DNA from: Torymus aiolomorphi
Taxonomy: Eukaryota; Arthropoda; Insecta; Hymenoptera; Torymidae
Direction of reading: 5' to 3'
Assembly (NCBI GenBank): GCA_036365515.1
Contig: CM070874.1
Coordinates: forward strand, 174,319,797 to 174,383,796
Length of the DNA stretch: 64,000 nt
In this document: positions 1-12,854 of the stretch, one piece after another
Position numbering within the stretch: position 1 is the first letter of the stretch
Layout of the letters: every line of letters begins with the position of its first letter
Notes under the pieces: model-generated
What the model was told of the DNA's origin: nothing
Database searches by the model: none
The model's input: only the letters and a program-made list of their open reading frames with translations
Translations under genes and position numbers: made by a program

Positions 1-812
1 TCTTCATCATTTAAAAGCTCAGAATTTTCTTCTTTTAATGCTGAACCTTCATTTACAATTTCTCTCATTAATGGAATATTTGTTAAAGCACATTTAAAGG
101 CATCGCGATAGCTACACCATCTTGTCTCTCCGGGTAAAATGGGTTTCTTACCTCCCTTATCAATGAGGTGTTTTTCACGTCCTGGATTTTTAAATTCTTT
201 CGAAAGATCACTCACTAAACGGGCAAAGTCTTTATCTACAAGATTTTTAGCTAACAGATTGCCACTATGGCTACTGCATGTCGAATGCCACAAGTCAACG
301 CAGTTGCCCATGCTTATCATTTGCGAAGCATTGTCACTTACTACAGCATATATGTTTGTATTATAAATTTCTTTTGCTAGCGTCATTGATGGATTAACTA
401 TGGATGTCAATATTTCTCCCGTTTCACTTTCTTCGGTTATGACGAAAGCTTCTAAAAAAATCCTACTTCCATCGTTTACGTTGTGCAAAACGCTGACAAT
501 GTTTTTTGTATTGGCTGATGAGTTCTTCTAACCATCAATTAATAAAACACTGTCAGTGTTGTCCAGTTTCATTATTTGTTCGTTAACTATTTCAGCGTGT
601 ACTTCATTAACTAATCTATCAGCCAAATAATGCCTTGTAGGTGGCTTATAATTAGAATTCAATTCAGCAATAAAACTTCTAAAAAATGGCGATTCAACTA
701 CACTAAATGGTATGTTGCAACCAAAAAAAAATTTAGCTAATGCTACATCATAATTGCTTAAATCCCTGCGATTTTTTACTCTGCTTGTTGTAGCTTCAGC
801 ATTCTTCTCCAT
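1..812 (-). pseudogene. hAT-like transposase, N-terminal half, one nonsense codon, runs off window
   Basis: Read on the minus strand from the ATG at 812, the frame stays open to the window edge except for one TAG at 528-530. It falls just after LLIDG, where hAT and DUF659 transposases normally have Trp, so a TGG to TAG change is the likely break. Visible family marks are the SDNA motif, the later STCSSHSGNLLAK block and GETRWCS, the order of the hAT catalytic core. The BED zinc finger is not seen before the ATG, and the C-terminal dimerisation part lies outside the window. The product would bind element ends and cut and paste them. With one lesion in about 270 codons it is a recently dead copy. 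I am confident of the superfamily, not of the subfamily. Confidence 0.75.
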
Positions 813-2135
813 CTATGATTAAAGAGACATTAAATCACAAAAAATATATTAATTTGAATAAAAATTATTTAATTAATAAAATATAATCAATCTTTTGATA
901 ATTATAAAATTTAAACTACCTATTACAGCATTATATCGTAAGTCACTGTTCAAGTACTGTTTAACTTATTACTTAAGTAATTACGTGAGAATTATGTTAA
1001 ACATTTAAGCAAGAATTTGCGAGAACTTTAGTAATTTAATTCTGTTACGTGTGGATACACGTACGAATATGAAAGAACAAAATAAAAAAGAAATAAGCAA
1101 TAATAAAATTAATATTTGGTATTCGTTAACCTAATTATATAGAAATACAATAGATTTTTTCACAAAGGTGCTTGAAATTAATTTCTTGTTTAGCGTTTAT
1201 TAAATATAAAAAATAGTTTATTTTTGAATGACGTAGTTTAAAAGTAATCTTCCTGTCCCTAGCTCTATTATTTTAGATTTATATAACAAGATCGGAGAAC
1301 AAGACCAAGATTATTATATCGTCGACTGGGAGGACTAATGTGCCATTTCGGAGACGCGCTGAAAAAGGTGTCATTTCGACTACTGCCGAAAAAGGCGTGT
1401 TATTTTTTTTTATCAAAATTTGAGTTGGCAACATGAAAACGGAACTAGGTTGTTTACTTATTAATTAAATTCAAATTATACAATCATATTTTCGCCGAAG
1501 TATGCCCAATGTTTTCGTATATTCTAAAGCGCATTTTAACATGCTCTCGACCCCATACGTTTTAGTCACCTGCTTTGGCTTTTAAATGTTGAATAAAATA
1601 TAATTAATTTTTGTTGCGCAAATATAGGATATTTTCTGCAAGAATTACTGCAGAATTTTCCAGCGGGTGAAAACTATCGGAATTTGTTACAGGTACTTCT
1701 GCAGGATTTCTTGTAGAAATACCTGCAGAAATTATTTGCATTTTTTTTTAAAACAAATAGGCCAATCTGTAAATAAGTTTGCTGATAGATAAACAATTAT
1801 GCAGTCACTACAACCATTCTGTTGTTATGATAAGAAGATGTCTGTCTCCAAGTCGCCGAAGGTAACGTAATGATAATCTCTCTCATCCTGTTCGCAATGA
1901 AGGAACACGAGTGAGAGCGATGAGCTTGTAGCTACGGTAATAATACTCGCTAATTTGACCAGCAGTGGATGTAAATTGGCGGCCTATATATAGAGTTTGG
2001 ACAAAATATAAGCCGCTACTAAATACAAAGTGAGCTTCGCAAAGTTCAGGCTTCGGCAGGCTAATGCCACAGCGAAATCTCTCTTGGATTCGACACTGAA
2101 GAAATGTAATTACCACTCGAAGGGCTTTTGTGAGC
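813..2135. other. AT-rich intergenic DNA, no gene seen
   Basis: No coding frame with family resemblance is visible on either strand. From 1625 to 1745 several near copies of a short CTGCAGAA motif alternate in both orientations. From about 1830 to 2135 the base composition rises and there is a TATATA run at 1986-1992, but I see no supporting gene start. Confidence 0.5.
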
Positions 2136-2705
2136 CACCCGAACAGCGCCGAATCCGGGGAATGCGCGTTCCATGTAGAAGAGGAAGGCACACAGACAGG
2201 CGGGGGAAAACTAGTTGATTATTGAGTAAGCTCCAAAACCCAAATAGTCGGGGGATACGAAGTTGTCGCAGGAGAAGAAAGCAAGCAGGCGGGCGAAACG
2301 AAGCGAGTTGAATATTAAATAAACTTCAAAACCCAAATAGCCAGAGGATGTTAGTTCCACGTAAAAGAGAAAGGCATGCAGACGGGCGGAAGAAAGCCTG
2401 TAGTTAATTATTTATTAAATCCGAAAATAGCCAGGGGATGCGAGTTTCACGTAGAAAAGGAAAACCCGCATACGGGCAGGAGAAAGCATGTTGATTACTA
2501 AATAGACTCGAAAACCTGAATAGTATAGGGGGACGCAAGTTTCATGTAGTAGCGTAAGACACGCAGACAGACGAGACAAAGAAAGTTCATTATTAAATAA
2601 ACACAATAAGCCGAACAGCCGGTGTATACGAATTTGTCGCAGAAGAAGAAGGCACGGACTCTATTAACACTCTCAGGGCGGCTAATGCAAAAGACAGTGT
2701 TCATA
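2136..2705. repeat. 93-bp tandem satellite, left block of foldback element FB2
   Basis: About six diverged units carry the core GGGGATGCGAGTTCCACGTA followed by AGGCACGCAGACGGGCGGGA and an AT-rich spacer with TTGATTATTAAATAAAC. The same unit in the same orientation resumes at 6116, so the 2706-6115 segment looks inserted into one array. Short open frames here are by-products of the repeat. Confidence 0.8.
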
Positions 2706-3013
2706 ATATTTCAAACTTTAAATTAAAATTTGAATAAAAAACAAAATTTTGAATCTTACTTCTATTCTCGAAGATTTTAAGAAATGTAACAGTCAACCGT
2801 AAGAATATTTTTTTGGGAAGCGTTTTTTAAAGAGCATAATAATGAAAGAAATTAGCAATAATTCATGACCCATATAATTCAAAATAAATAATCAGACAAT
2901 TTTTAATTAATTTTTAGCTAATTATTTACCACTAGTAAAAATTTTTAGCCAATGCCCATTGTTTATTATTACCTATCACGCTGAATTAATTTTTAAACTT
3001 AAAATTTTAAAGT
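2706..3013. other. AT-rich spacer between satellite block and foldback FB1
   Basis: No gene is seen. Some AT-rich words here recur inverted near 6040-6090, so this stretch may be an outer arm of the same insertion that brought FB1. Confidence 0.35.
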
Positions 3014-5628
3014 CAGGGCTTGCAGAGAACAGTGAAGCTCTTGAAGACGAGCTTTGCATGCGTAACACTTATTCATAAAAATGAGAAATCCGCTAAAAAA
3101 TGTACAGTTAAAAAAAAAATTAGGGCTTCCGACGTCTTTCGAGCTAGCAAGGCGATTTCAAAAAATCAAAAATATCACTTCTGGAACGTTTGCCGTTCAT
3201 TACTCGTGATTCAATAGTGAAGGTATTAATTTTGCCGCACACATTTTAGTCATTTTGGTTACAAAAATCGGGTCCATGCTGGCAAGATATGAAGTTATAA
3301 TAATTTTGTGGTATTCATTGCACACATGATAAAAAAAGAAACGGTGCCTTCTGTCAAAACAACATCACTTTAATGGGGCGGCCTCGTTGGATAAAGTAAT
3401 AGAACTACTAGTGATAACAGGCCGCTGATTCTCCGAAATTCATTAGCGAAACAAAAAATCTCGCTAGGAAGCGAGTTCCATGCAGAAAAGTGGAGGCACG
3501 CACACGGGCTACCAATAAAGTTTTCGATAAAATATTTCTGAAACCTAAGTAGACAGGGGAAGCAAGTTCCACGAAGGAAAGTGGTGACATGTAGACAGGC
3601 TACATATAAAATTATCAATCAAATAATTTCTAAACCTAAATAGGCAGGGGCAGCGAGTTTCACACAGACAACTAGAGGCACGCAAAAGGGCTACCAATAA
3701 AATTATCAATCAAATAATTTCTAAACCTAAATAGTCGTACAAAGCAAATTCCACGCAGGACAGTACAGGCACGTAGACAGGCTAATTGTAAAATTCTCAA
3801 TGAAATAATTTTTAAACCTGAGTAGGCAGGGTAAGCGAGTTCCACGCAGATACTTGGAGGCACGCCGACAAGGTACCAATAAAAATATCAATCAAGAAAT
3901 TCCTAAACCCAAATAGGCGAGTGAAGCGAGTACAAAGAAACAAGTGGAGGCACATGTACAGGCTACGCTTAAAAATCCAAATAGACGGAGGAAGCAAGTT
4001 TCACGCAGAAAAGTAGAGGCACGCAGATAGGCTGCCCATAAAATTATCCATCGAATCGACAGGCTAACAATAAGGACATAATAACATAATTTCTAAATCA
4101 AAATACAAAGGCAAAGCGAGTTCAAGGCAAAAAAGAGGAGGCACGTAGACATGCTACTAATAAACTTTTAATAAAATTATTTCTAATCCCATGAAATAGG
4201 CGGGAAAAGCAAGTTCCACGCAGAAAAACAGTCGCACGATGACGGGCTACCCATGACATTTTCAATAAAATAATTTGTAAACCCAAATATTTATCAGCGT
4301 GTCTGCGTGCCTCTACTTCCCTGCATGGAACTCGCTTCCCCTGCCTTCTTGGGTTTACAAATTATTTTATTCATAATTTTAGAGGTTCCTGCCAGCGTGC
4401 CTCCAATTTCCTGCATGGAACTTGGTCCCCCTGACTATTTGAGACTACATATTATTGATTCATAATTTTATATGTAGCCTGTCTTCGTGCATTCAGTTTT
4501 CTTCCTTGAACTCGCACTTCACTAGTCCATTTTGCCTTCTTTTATTGATAATGTTATCGGTAGCCTGTCTGCGTGCCTCCAGTTGTCTGTGTGGAACTCG
4601 CTTCGCCTGCCTACTTAGGTTTAGAAATTATTTGATTGATAATTTTAGAAGTAGCGTGCCTGTGTGCCTCCACTTTTCTGCATGGAACTAGCTTCTTTCA
4701 CCTATTTGGGTTTAGAAATTATTTTATTAATAATATTATAGATAGCCTGTTTGCGTACCTCTACTGTTCTGCGGTGATTTCGCTTCCCTTGCCTATTTGG
4801 GTTTATGAAATATTTTATCGAAAACTTTATTGGCAGTAGTCTGTCTGCGTGACTCCACTTTTTCGCCTTGAACTCGCTTTGCCCGAGTATTTAGGTTTAC
4901 AAATTATGTTATTGAAACTTTATTTGTAGCCCGTCTGCGTGCCGCCACTTTTCTGCATGGAACACGCTACCTCGCGAGAATTTTTATTTTGCTAATGAAT
5001 TTCGGAGAATCAGCGGCCTGTCATCGCTATAGTAGTTCTATAACTTGACGGTAGGCTCAGTTTTGTTTTTCGTTCAATGTGTGCAATGAATACCACACAA
5101 TTATTAACTGTATGGATAAATCATGAATAAATTGCGGCACATCTTATTTTTAGTACAGTGTCCTGCTATCTTCATTTCTTGCTAACAGTGAACTCGGTTT
5201 TTTGAACCAAAATTACTAAAATGTATGCGAAATAATTAATACGTTCACGATTGAATCACGAATAATGAGCGGCAAACGTTCCAGAAGTGATATTTTAAAG
5301 TTTTCGAAATTGCTTTGTCAATTCGGAAGACATCGGAAGCTCCAACGTTGTACATTGTTTAGCGGATTTTCTCACTTTTATGTATCACTGTTGCGCACGC
5401 CAAGCTCATTTTCGAGAGCTCGACTCCTCGTGCGCTCTCGTTTATTCAATTTATATCGCTGATTTCCTTATACTTAAATAACGCACGTGCTCGAAGCTCA
5501 TCGTCGGAGCTGGACTCATCGCAAGCCCTAACTATTCATATTTTAACACTTATTTTCTTACATTCCAATGATGGCACGCACGCGAAGCTCATCTTCAAGA
5601 GCTTGACTGTTCTCTGCAAGCCTTCACT
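3014..5628. mobile_element. Foldback element FB1, 2.6-kb palindrome with tandem-repeat arms
   Basis: The two halves are inverted copies meeting near 4290. The outer arms match, for example GGGCTTGCAGAGAACAGTG at 3016 against the complement near 5605-5625, and the block around 3130-3210 matches 5255-5335 inverted. The inner arms are about ten units per side of a 90-bp satellite with the core GGGGAAGCGAGTTCCACGCA. The right end carries three 120-bp copies of the terminal block (5390-5635) against one at the left. No transposase is present, so it is non-autonomous. A clean target duplication was not found. Confidence 0.75.
3440..4990. repeat. 90-bp satellite in inverted arms of FB1
   Basis: Units run plus-sense from about 3460 to 4285 and minus-sense from about 4300 to 4980. 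Each has the core GAGTTCCACGCAGAAAAGTG, then GGCACGCAGACAGGCTAC, then an AT-rich AATAATTTCTAAACC spacer. The core resembles the satellites at 2136-2705, 6116-6900 and 7855-9317, so all are probably one ancient family. Confidence 0.8.
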
Positions 5629-5639
5629 ATACTAAGTTT

Positions 5640-6115
5640 TAACGAGGATTTCCTATTATCTTCAAGTACGTGGTACGTGCCGAGATAAAAAATTTACCAC
5701 CGGAATCGCTTTTGTAACTCAATTTTAGCGAAATCGGTGCGAGTTTCCACTGACTTAAATAGTTTTTTTCGCATAAAAAGGGGCTAGAAATTATATTATA
5801 TTATGTACGCGCGCAAGTGATTACATTGAGAGTATCGTGTGTTTTCGAGAATTTTGTGTTATTTAGAGATGCAGGGTGGTTAAAAATCAACTCTTTGGTA
5901 TTTTAAGCAGGGCTACCTTCAAGTGATTGCCGAGCTAAAATTTTTGCCGTCCGAACCGCTTTCATAACTCTATTTTAGCAGAAATGGTGCGAGTTATCAT
6001 TGGCTTAAAAGTTCATTCAAGGTGTTAAATTTTTGCTAATGGTAATAAATTGGTTAAAAATTAACTAAAAATTATCAGATATTTTATTTTCGATTACGCT
6101 ATAGTTCCTACAGTA
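5640..6115. repeat. Two diverged direct copies of an approximately 100-bp block
   Basis: The block at 5662-5762 returns at 5917-6017: CTTCAAGT, then GCCGAG, then CCGCTTT, ATAACTC, ATTTTAGC and GGTGCGAGTT appear in the same order, 255 bases apart. Nothing coding is seen. Confidence 0.6.
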
Positions 6116-6907
6116 GTTCAATAGAGCCAAAGGCACGCAGACGGTCGGTAGGAAGCAAGATGATTGTTAAATAAACCCAGAAATCCGAACTGCCGGGGAA
6201 TGAGAGTTCCACGTAGAAAAGCAAGGCACGCAGATTGACGTGATAGAGCTAGTTAATTATTAAATACACTCCAAAACCCAAATAGTCAGGAAATGCAAGT
6301 TTCACGTAAAAAAGGAAGGCACGCGGACGTGCAGGAGAAAGCAAGTTAATTATTAACTAAGCTCCAAAACCCAAATAACCGGGGGACGTGAGTTCCATGT
6401 AGAAGGGGAAGGCACGCTGACGTACGGGAGAAAGCCAGTTAATTATTAAATAGGCTCCAAAACCCAAAAAGCCAGGGAATGCCAGTTTCACGTAGAAAAG
6501 GAAGGCATGCACATGGACGGGAAAAAGCAAGTTGATAATTAAATAAACTCCAAAACCGAAAAACCCGGGGAATGCGGATTCCACGTAGAAGAGGTAGGCA
6601 CGTGAACAGTCAGAAAAAATCCTTCCCCGGCTATTTTGGTTTTGGTGGTGATTAAATAATCAACTTGCTTTCTCCTGCCTGTCTGCGTGCCTTGCTCTTC
6701 TATGCGGAACTCGCATCCCCCGACTATTTGAGTTTTGCAGTTTCTTTAATAATCAACTTCCCCGATCATCAGTATGCCATCCTCTTCTACGTGAAACTCG
6801 CATCCCCCGGCTATTCGTATCTTCCTTTCCTATGTGAAACTTGCATTCTCCGGCTACTTGGGTTTTGGTGCTAATTTAATCATCAACTTTCTTTTTCCTG
6901 TCCACTC
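6116..6907. repeat. FB2 satellite, array changes orientation near 6630
   Basis: Six plus-sense 93-bp units (6116-6620) meet three minus-sense units (6630-6905), so the palindrome centre of FB2 is here. The minus-sense array breaks at 6908 and resumes at 16870, exactly flanking element X. Confidence 0.8.
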
Positions 6908-7249
6908 TACTGAAAAAACATTCGGATTAAACGAGTGATACATCACAAGACAAATCATGTGCTTTATCACGTGATATATCACGGGATTAACCATATGATT
7001 TTTCACATGTAAAATCACATATTAAATCACAAACGATGTGCTTTTTTCGAGCGAAATTGGCATATAATTTAGCACTTAATGTTGCACGTGAAAAATTACA
7101 ACTATATCTTTTTCCATAATTTATTATATAAATAAAAAAATTTTGCAAATTAATTATTATAACGCATTGAGAGGGTTAATGATACTAATTTAATTATAGA
7201 AAAATAAAAAAAAAAACTTTTTTAGTAATTACAACGTTATCAATATTTA

Positions 7250-7318
7250 CATGACCACGATTTGAACACACGATCTTCCGACTACGAATCCAAGACTCTA
7301 CCACTATGCCACAAACGC
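7250..7318 (-). other. tRNA-like segment in left arm of X
   Basis: The minus strand shows an A-box-like TGGCATAGTGGTAGAG and a B-box-like GTGTTCAAATC at normal tRNA spacing. An anticodon-type stem-loop encloses CGT, the Thr anticodon. The T stem and acceptor do not pair, so this is a tRNA-derived, SINE-like promoter rather than a functional tRNA. A mirror copy lies at 12373-12441. Confidence 0.5.
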
Positions 7319-9774
7319 TTTTTGATTCGACATAGGCTGATTTGTGCACGTGAGAATTGTGCACCGATTTATTGTGCACAGAGAAAAAAAAAGAAAATTT
7401 TGTTCACAAAACGTTTTTAATTTTGCACAAAAAATTGTACACTTTACGGAAAAAGATGAAATTCAGTAATGTGCACAAGACTGTTGTGCACAATAACATA
7501 AAACAATGTTTCAACCAACAAAGTATTGCACACTGTGCTTATTTATCGTGCATGTAGGATAGGGATGGGCGATTGTGCACAAATAAATTCATTAAAAATA
7601 TATCTAACCGTTTGTGCAGAAATCTATTTATTTAATTATTGCTCGCCGATTGTGCACTAAGTCTAGTTCATACGAAGGTTCATACGAAGTCTTATAGCAG
7701 TGTTGCTAGATTGGGCAATAAGTAACAAATTGGGCTAGTTTAAAAGCTGAGCTCGCGGGAAAAAAATCGAGATGGCTATTTATAGGGAATTGGGCTACAA
7801 GACAGTACTGTTAATAGACGATATGGCTATTGTCTAGCCAACAACATTAAATTTTAAATCAAATAAAAATTCCAAAACTCAAGTAGCCGGGAGACGCGGG
7901 TTCTACGCGTATACAGGAGCGCGTCAGACGTTTATACATGGCAAAATAATTATTTAAATAATTAATAACCCCAAGCAGGCGGGGGATGCGAGTTCCACGC
8001 GTATACGGGAGCGCGATAGACGTGCATACAAGGCCAAATAATTATGTAAATAATTCTTAACCCCAAGTAGGCGGGGGGTGCGAGTTCTATGAATAAACGG
8101 AAGCGCGTCAGACGTGCATACAAGGCAAAATAATTATGTAAATAATTCTTAACCCCAAGTAAGCGGGGGATGTGAGTTTCACGCGTATATGGGAGCGCGT
8201 CAGACGTGGATACAAGGCCAAATAATTATATAAATAATTCTCACCCCCAAGTAGGCGGCGGATGCGAGTTCCCCGCGTATACGAGAGTGCGTCAGACGTA
8301 CATACAAGACAAAATAAATATGTAAATAATTCTTAACCCCAAGTAGGCGGGGGATGCGAGTTCCACGCGTATACTAGAATAAGGCAGACGTGCATACAAG
8401 GCCAAAAAATTATGTAAATAATTCTCAACCCTAGTTAGGCGGGGGGTGCGAGTTCTACGAATATACGGAAGCTCGTCAGACGTGCATACAAGGCCAAATA
8501 ATTATGTAAATAATTATGACCCTAAGTATGCCGGGCATGAGAGTTCCACGCGTATACTGAAATAAGACAGACGTGCATACAAGGCAAACAAAATATGTAA
8601 ATAATTCTTAAACCCAAGTAGGTGGGGGATGTAAGTTCCATGCGTATACCTACTAGGAGTTGAGGATTATTTAAATACTTATTTTGCCTTGAATGCAAGT
8701 CTGACACGCTTCCGCATACGCGTGGAACTCGCATCTCTAGCCTATTTAGCGTTAACAATTATTTAGATAATTATTTTGCCATGTATACACGTCTGCCTTA
8801 TTCCAGTATACGCGTGGAACTCGTATCCCCCGCCTAATTGGTGTTAAGAATTATTTACATAATTATTTTGCCTTGTATATACGTCTGACGCGCTCCCGTA
8901 TACACATGGAACTAGCATCCCCCGCCTACTTTGGGATAAAAATTATTTACATAATTATTAGGCCTTGTATGCACGTCTGACGCGCACCCGTATACGCGTG
9001 GAACTCGCACCCCCCGCCTACTAGGGGTTAAGAATTATTTATATAATTATTTTGCCTTGTATGCACTTCTGACGCGCTCCCCTATACGCGTGGAACTCGC
9101 ATCCCCCGCCTACTTGGGGTTAAGAATTATTTACATAATTATTTTGCCTTGTATGCACGTCTGACGCGCTCCCGTATACGCGTGGAACTCGCATCCCCCG
9201 CCTGCTTGGGGTTAAGATTTATTTACATAAGTATTTTTCCTTGTATGCACGTCTGACGCGCTCCCGTATACGCGTGGATCTTGCACCCCCGCCTACTTGG
9301 GGTTAAGAATTATTTACTGTAACGGGCGCGTACATTCCTCGAGAGTAGCGTAGCCTAAACCAGAAGTTGCTAGTTATGCGGACGCGAGCGCGGATCATTT
9401 TCTGAATAGCGCGCCGAATTAGATTTGTGCGAGAGCGTGCGCCGTGCGGCGAGAGAGCGAGGCACGGGAGGAAGAAGGCGAGCGAAGCCGACGCGCGCGG
9501 CCGAGGGACGCCGCGGTCATGTTGGCCGCCATTCGAGTTGCACCTGTTGCACGCGCGTGCTCGTTCCGGGAGTATTCGCCGCCTTTCGTGTGTGCCCGTA
9601 GCGTGTGTGACCCCGTCGCCACGATTGCAACCCTACGCCTCTGCGTGCCGCTTGTGAAGCGTCGGAGAAGAGAGAGAGAGAGAAAGAGGAGTGAGAAGAG
9701 GGCGAGAGGAACGAGCCGGCATACGGGCAACCCGTCGGCATCGCCACCGACGAGCAGCCAGTCCCGAGCGAGAC

Positions 9775-9949
<175 letters not shown>

Positions 9950-10190
9950 CGCGGTTACCTTGCGTGCTGGCCAGCATCAAGTAAGTTCGCTGCTTATGTA
10001 TTGCCGTCCGCGTGCGTCCGACGGCCCAGCTCATGTACATGTTGCAGCGGCAGCGTGAGTGCGCGAACGCGAACCTCGCGGCGAGGTTTAGCCTGCTGTC
10101 GAGCAGCAGGCCCCGCGCTTAGTTTCGGCCTACGCGATTTGTATTTTCCTGTGAGGGCACGCGCCCCTTTGCGCGTATTCTTTCTGACCC

Positions 10191-10196
10191 AATAAA
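10191..10196 (+). terminator. Polyadenylation hexamer of solo LTR
   Basis: AATAAA followed within 30 bases by a T-rich stretch, as at the end of an LTR R region. Confidence 0.45.
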
Positions 10197-11344
10197 CGCA
10201 GTTTCATTTTAGTTCGGAGTTTCGCGGATTATTTGACGAGGAACCTCTCTCCTTCCCGAATATCGCCCTCTACGATTTTCAGCAGCTGCAATTAGTCGAG
10301 GCTCAGCCTTCTAGAGGACAACGGCAACGGGGGAAAAGTAAGTAAGAGTCGGCCAGGTTTAACCTGCGCGGCGTTGTACGGGAACGCCGGCTGCTGTAGG
10401 TAAGGTTAGACAGCAGCCGGGAGTTCACGCGCCGAGGTTGGCAGCAGCGGCAGCGCGCACAGCCCGTGGCCTTGCCACTGCGCTCCCTCCGGTGCGCAGG
10501 GGGATTCTACATTGGCGAGCTCCCCGGACGTATAATACGCCCGTGAATTACTCGAGGAACCCCTGAGAGGGATTAATACCCTCTCTTAGTTAACCCCGTT
10601 ACATTACATAATTATTTTGCCTTGTATGCACGTCTGACGCGCTCCCGTATACGCGTGGAACTCGCACCCCCCGCCTGCTTGGGTTTATTAATTATTTAAA
10701 TAATTATTTTGCCATGTATAAACGTCTGACGCGCTCCCGTATACGCGTAGAACCCGCGTCTCCCGGCTACTTGAGTTTTGGAATTTTTATTTGATTTAAA
10801 ATTTAATGTTGTTGGCTAGACAATAGCCATATCGGCTATTAACAGTACTGTCTTGTAGCCCAATTCCCTATAAATAGCCATCTCGATTTTTTTCCCGCGA
10901 GCTCAGCTTTTAAACTAGCCCAATTCGCTACTTATTGCCCAATGTGGCAACACTGCTATAAGACTTCGTATGAACCTTCGTATGAACTAGACTTAGTGCA
11001 CAATCGGCAAGCAATAATTAAATAAATAAATTTTTGCGCAATCGGTTAGATATATTTTTAATGAATTTATTTGTGCACAATCGCCCAGCCCTATATTACG
11101 TGCACGATAAGTAAGCACAGTGTGCAATACTTTTTTTGGTTGAAATATTATTTTATGTTATTGTGCACAACAATCTTGTGCACATTACTGAATTTCATCT
11201 TTTTCCGTAGAGTGTACAATTTTTTGTGCAAAAGTAAAAACGTTTTGTGAACAAAATTTTCTTTTCTTTTCTCTGTCCACAATAAATCGGTGAACAATTC
11301 TCACAATTTCTGACATGTACAAATCAGTCTATGTCTTTGATTCC

Positions 11345-12345
11345 ATACTCTAAGTAAACGATATAATTGCAGCGCTCCATATAGCTTTTTAGATGTAGGT
11401 GTCGATAAATCTCGTCGAGCACGTACTTTAGGCGTTCGGGGAAGACGATTACAATGTCCAGGTGATGCGCTCCATAGCTTTTTGAATCTACGTATCGGAA
11501 CTCGTTGAAGGTGTAGTCCAGGTGTTCCGGGTAGCCGATTACAATGTCTAGGTGATGCGCACCATAGCTTTTTGAGTCTGCGTGTCCGCACTCATTAAAG
11601 GTGTACTCCAGTTGTTCTGGGTAGCCGATTACGGTATCCAGGTGTTGCACACTGTAGGTTTTCGCGTCTAGGTATCAAAACTCGCCGAAGGCGTGGTCTA
11701 GGTGTTCGGAGTAGCCGATTACGGTATCCAGGTGTTGCGCACCGTAGGTTTTCGCGTCTAGGTGTCAAAACTCGTCGAAGGTGTGGTCTAGGTGTTTGAG
11801 GTAGCGGATTACGGTATCCAGCTAGTGCGTACCGTAGATTCTTGGGTTTACGTGTCAAAACTCGTCGAAAACACAAAAACCTACGGTGCACACTTCCTGG
11901 ATATCGTAATCGGCTACCCCGAACACCTATACTACACCTTCAATGAGTTCCAGCACCTACACACAAGAACCTACGGTGCGCACTATCTGGATATCATAAT
12001 CGGCTACCCAGAACACCTAGACGACACCTTCAATGAGTTCCGGCACCTAGACACAAGAACCTACGGTGCGCACTATCTGGATATCATAATCGGCCACCCA
12101 GAACACCTAGACTACACCATCAATAAGTTCCGGTAGCTAGACGCAAGAACCTATGGAGCGCATCACCTGGACATTGTAATCGACTACCCAGAACACCTTT
12201 AATGAGTTCCGACACGTAAACTCAAAAAGCTATGGTGCGCGTCACCTGGACATTGTAATCGTCTACGCCGAACGCCTAGAGTACATGCTCGACGAGACTT
12301 ATCGACATCTAGATGTAAAAAGCTATATGGAGCGCTGCAATGATA
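11345..12345. repeat. 90-bp satellite (30-codon unit) in inverted arms of X
   Basis: Five to six units per arm, minus-sense 11345-11870 and plus-sense 11880-12345. The unit length is a multiple of three, so long frames stay open. One of them reads as repeats of TYGAHYLDIIIGYPEHLD. The same unit in diverged form fills element W at 18150-19470. A second frame is also stop-free, so openness alone does not show coding. Confidence 0.8.
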
Positions 12346-12372
12346 TTGTTTACTTAGAGATGGAATCAAAAA

Positions 12373-12441
12373 GCGTTCGTGGCATAGTGGTACAGTCTTG
12401 GATTCGTAATCGGAAGATCGTGTGTTCAAATTGTGGTCATG
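12373..12441 (+). other. tRNA-like segment in right arm of X
   Basis: This is the mirror copy of 7250-7318 with a few substitutions. It keeps the TGGCATAGTGGTACAG and GTGTTCAAATT boxes. It is probably a decayed RNA polymerase III promoter carried by the foldback element. Confidence 0.5.
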
Positions 12442-12504
12442 GAAAAATGGATAACGTTGTAATTACCAGGGTTGCAGATTTTGCACTTCTTGCTTCCTGA
12501 AGTC

Positions 12505-12780
12505 CGGAAGTGCAACGCGTTTTCGGACTTGATCGGAGCCAATTCCGAAAACACGTCGGAATTTCGGACTTGATGGGAGTCAATTCCGAAAGCACGTCGG
12601 ACTTTCGGACTTGATGGGAATCAATTCCGAAAACACGTCGGAATTTCGGATTTCACTGCTTTCAAGTCCGAAATTCCAACGTGTTTTCGGAATTAACTCC
12701 CATCAAGTCCGAAATTCCGATGTGTTTTCGGAATTGACTCCGATCAAGTCCGAAAACACGGTGCACTTCCAGACTTCAGG
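12505..12780. repeat. 41-bp satellite, left outer arm of Z
   Basis: Units with GTCGGAATTTCGGACTTGAT and CAATTCCGAAAACAC run plus-sense to about 12655 and then inverted to 12780, so this block is a small palindrome in its own right. The mirror block is 16265-16500. Confidence 0.8.
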
Positions 12781-12854
12781 ATGCAAGAAGTCCAAATTCC
12801 GAATAATTTATTTTTTTCAGACTCTTTTTGAGCATTAATTTAATTAAATATCAG

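Noticed and set aside
7250..7318. Functional tRNA-Thr gene
   Set aside because: The acceptor and T stems do not pair, and the segment is carried by a transposable palindrome.
7855..9317. CRISPR-like array of regular repeats
   Set aside because: The whole 92-bp unit is repeated without unique spacers, orientation flips at the centre, and the DNA is eukaryotic.
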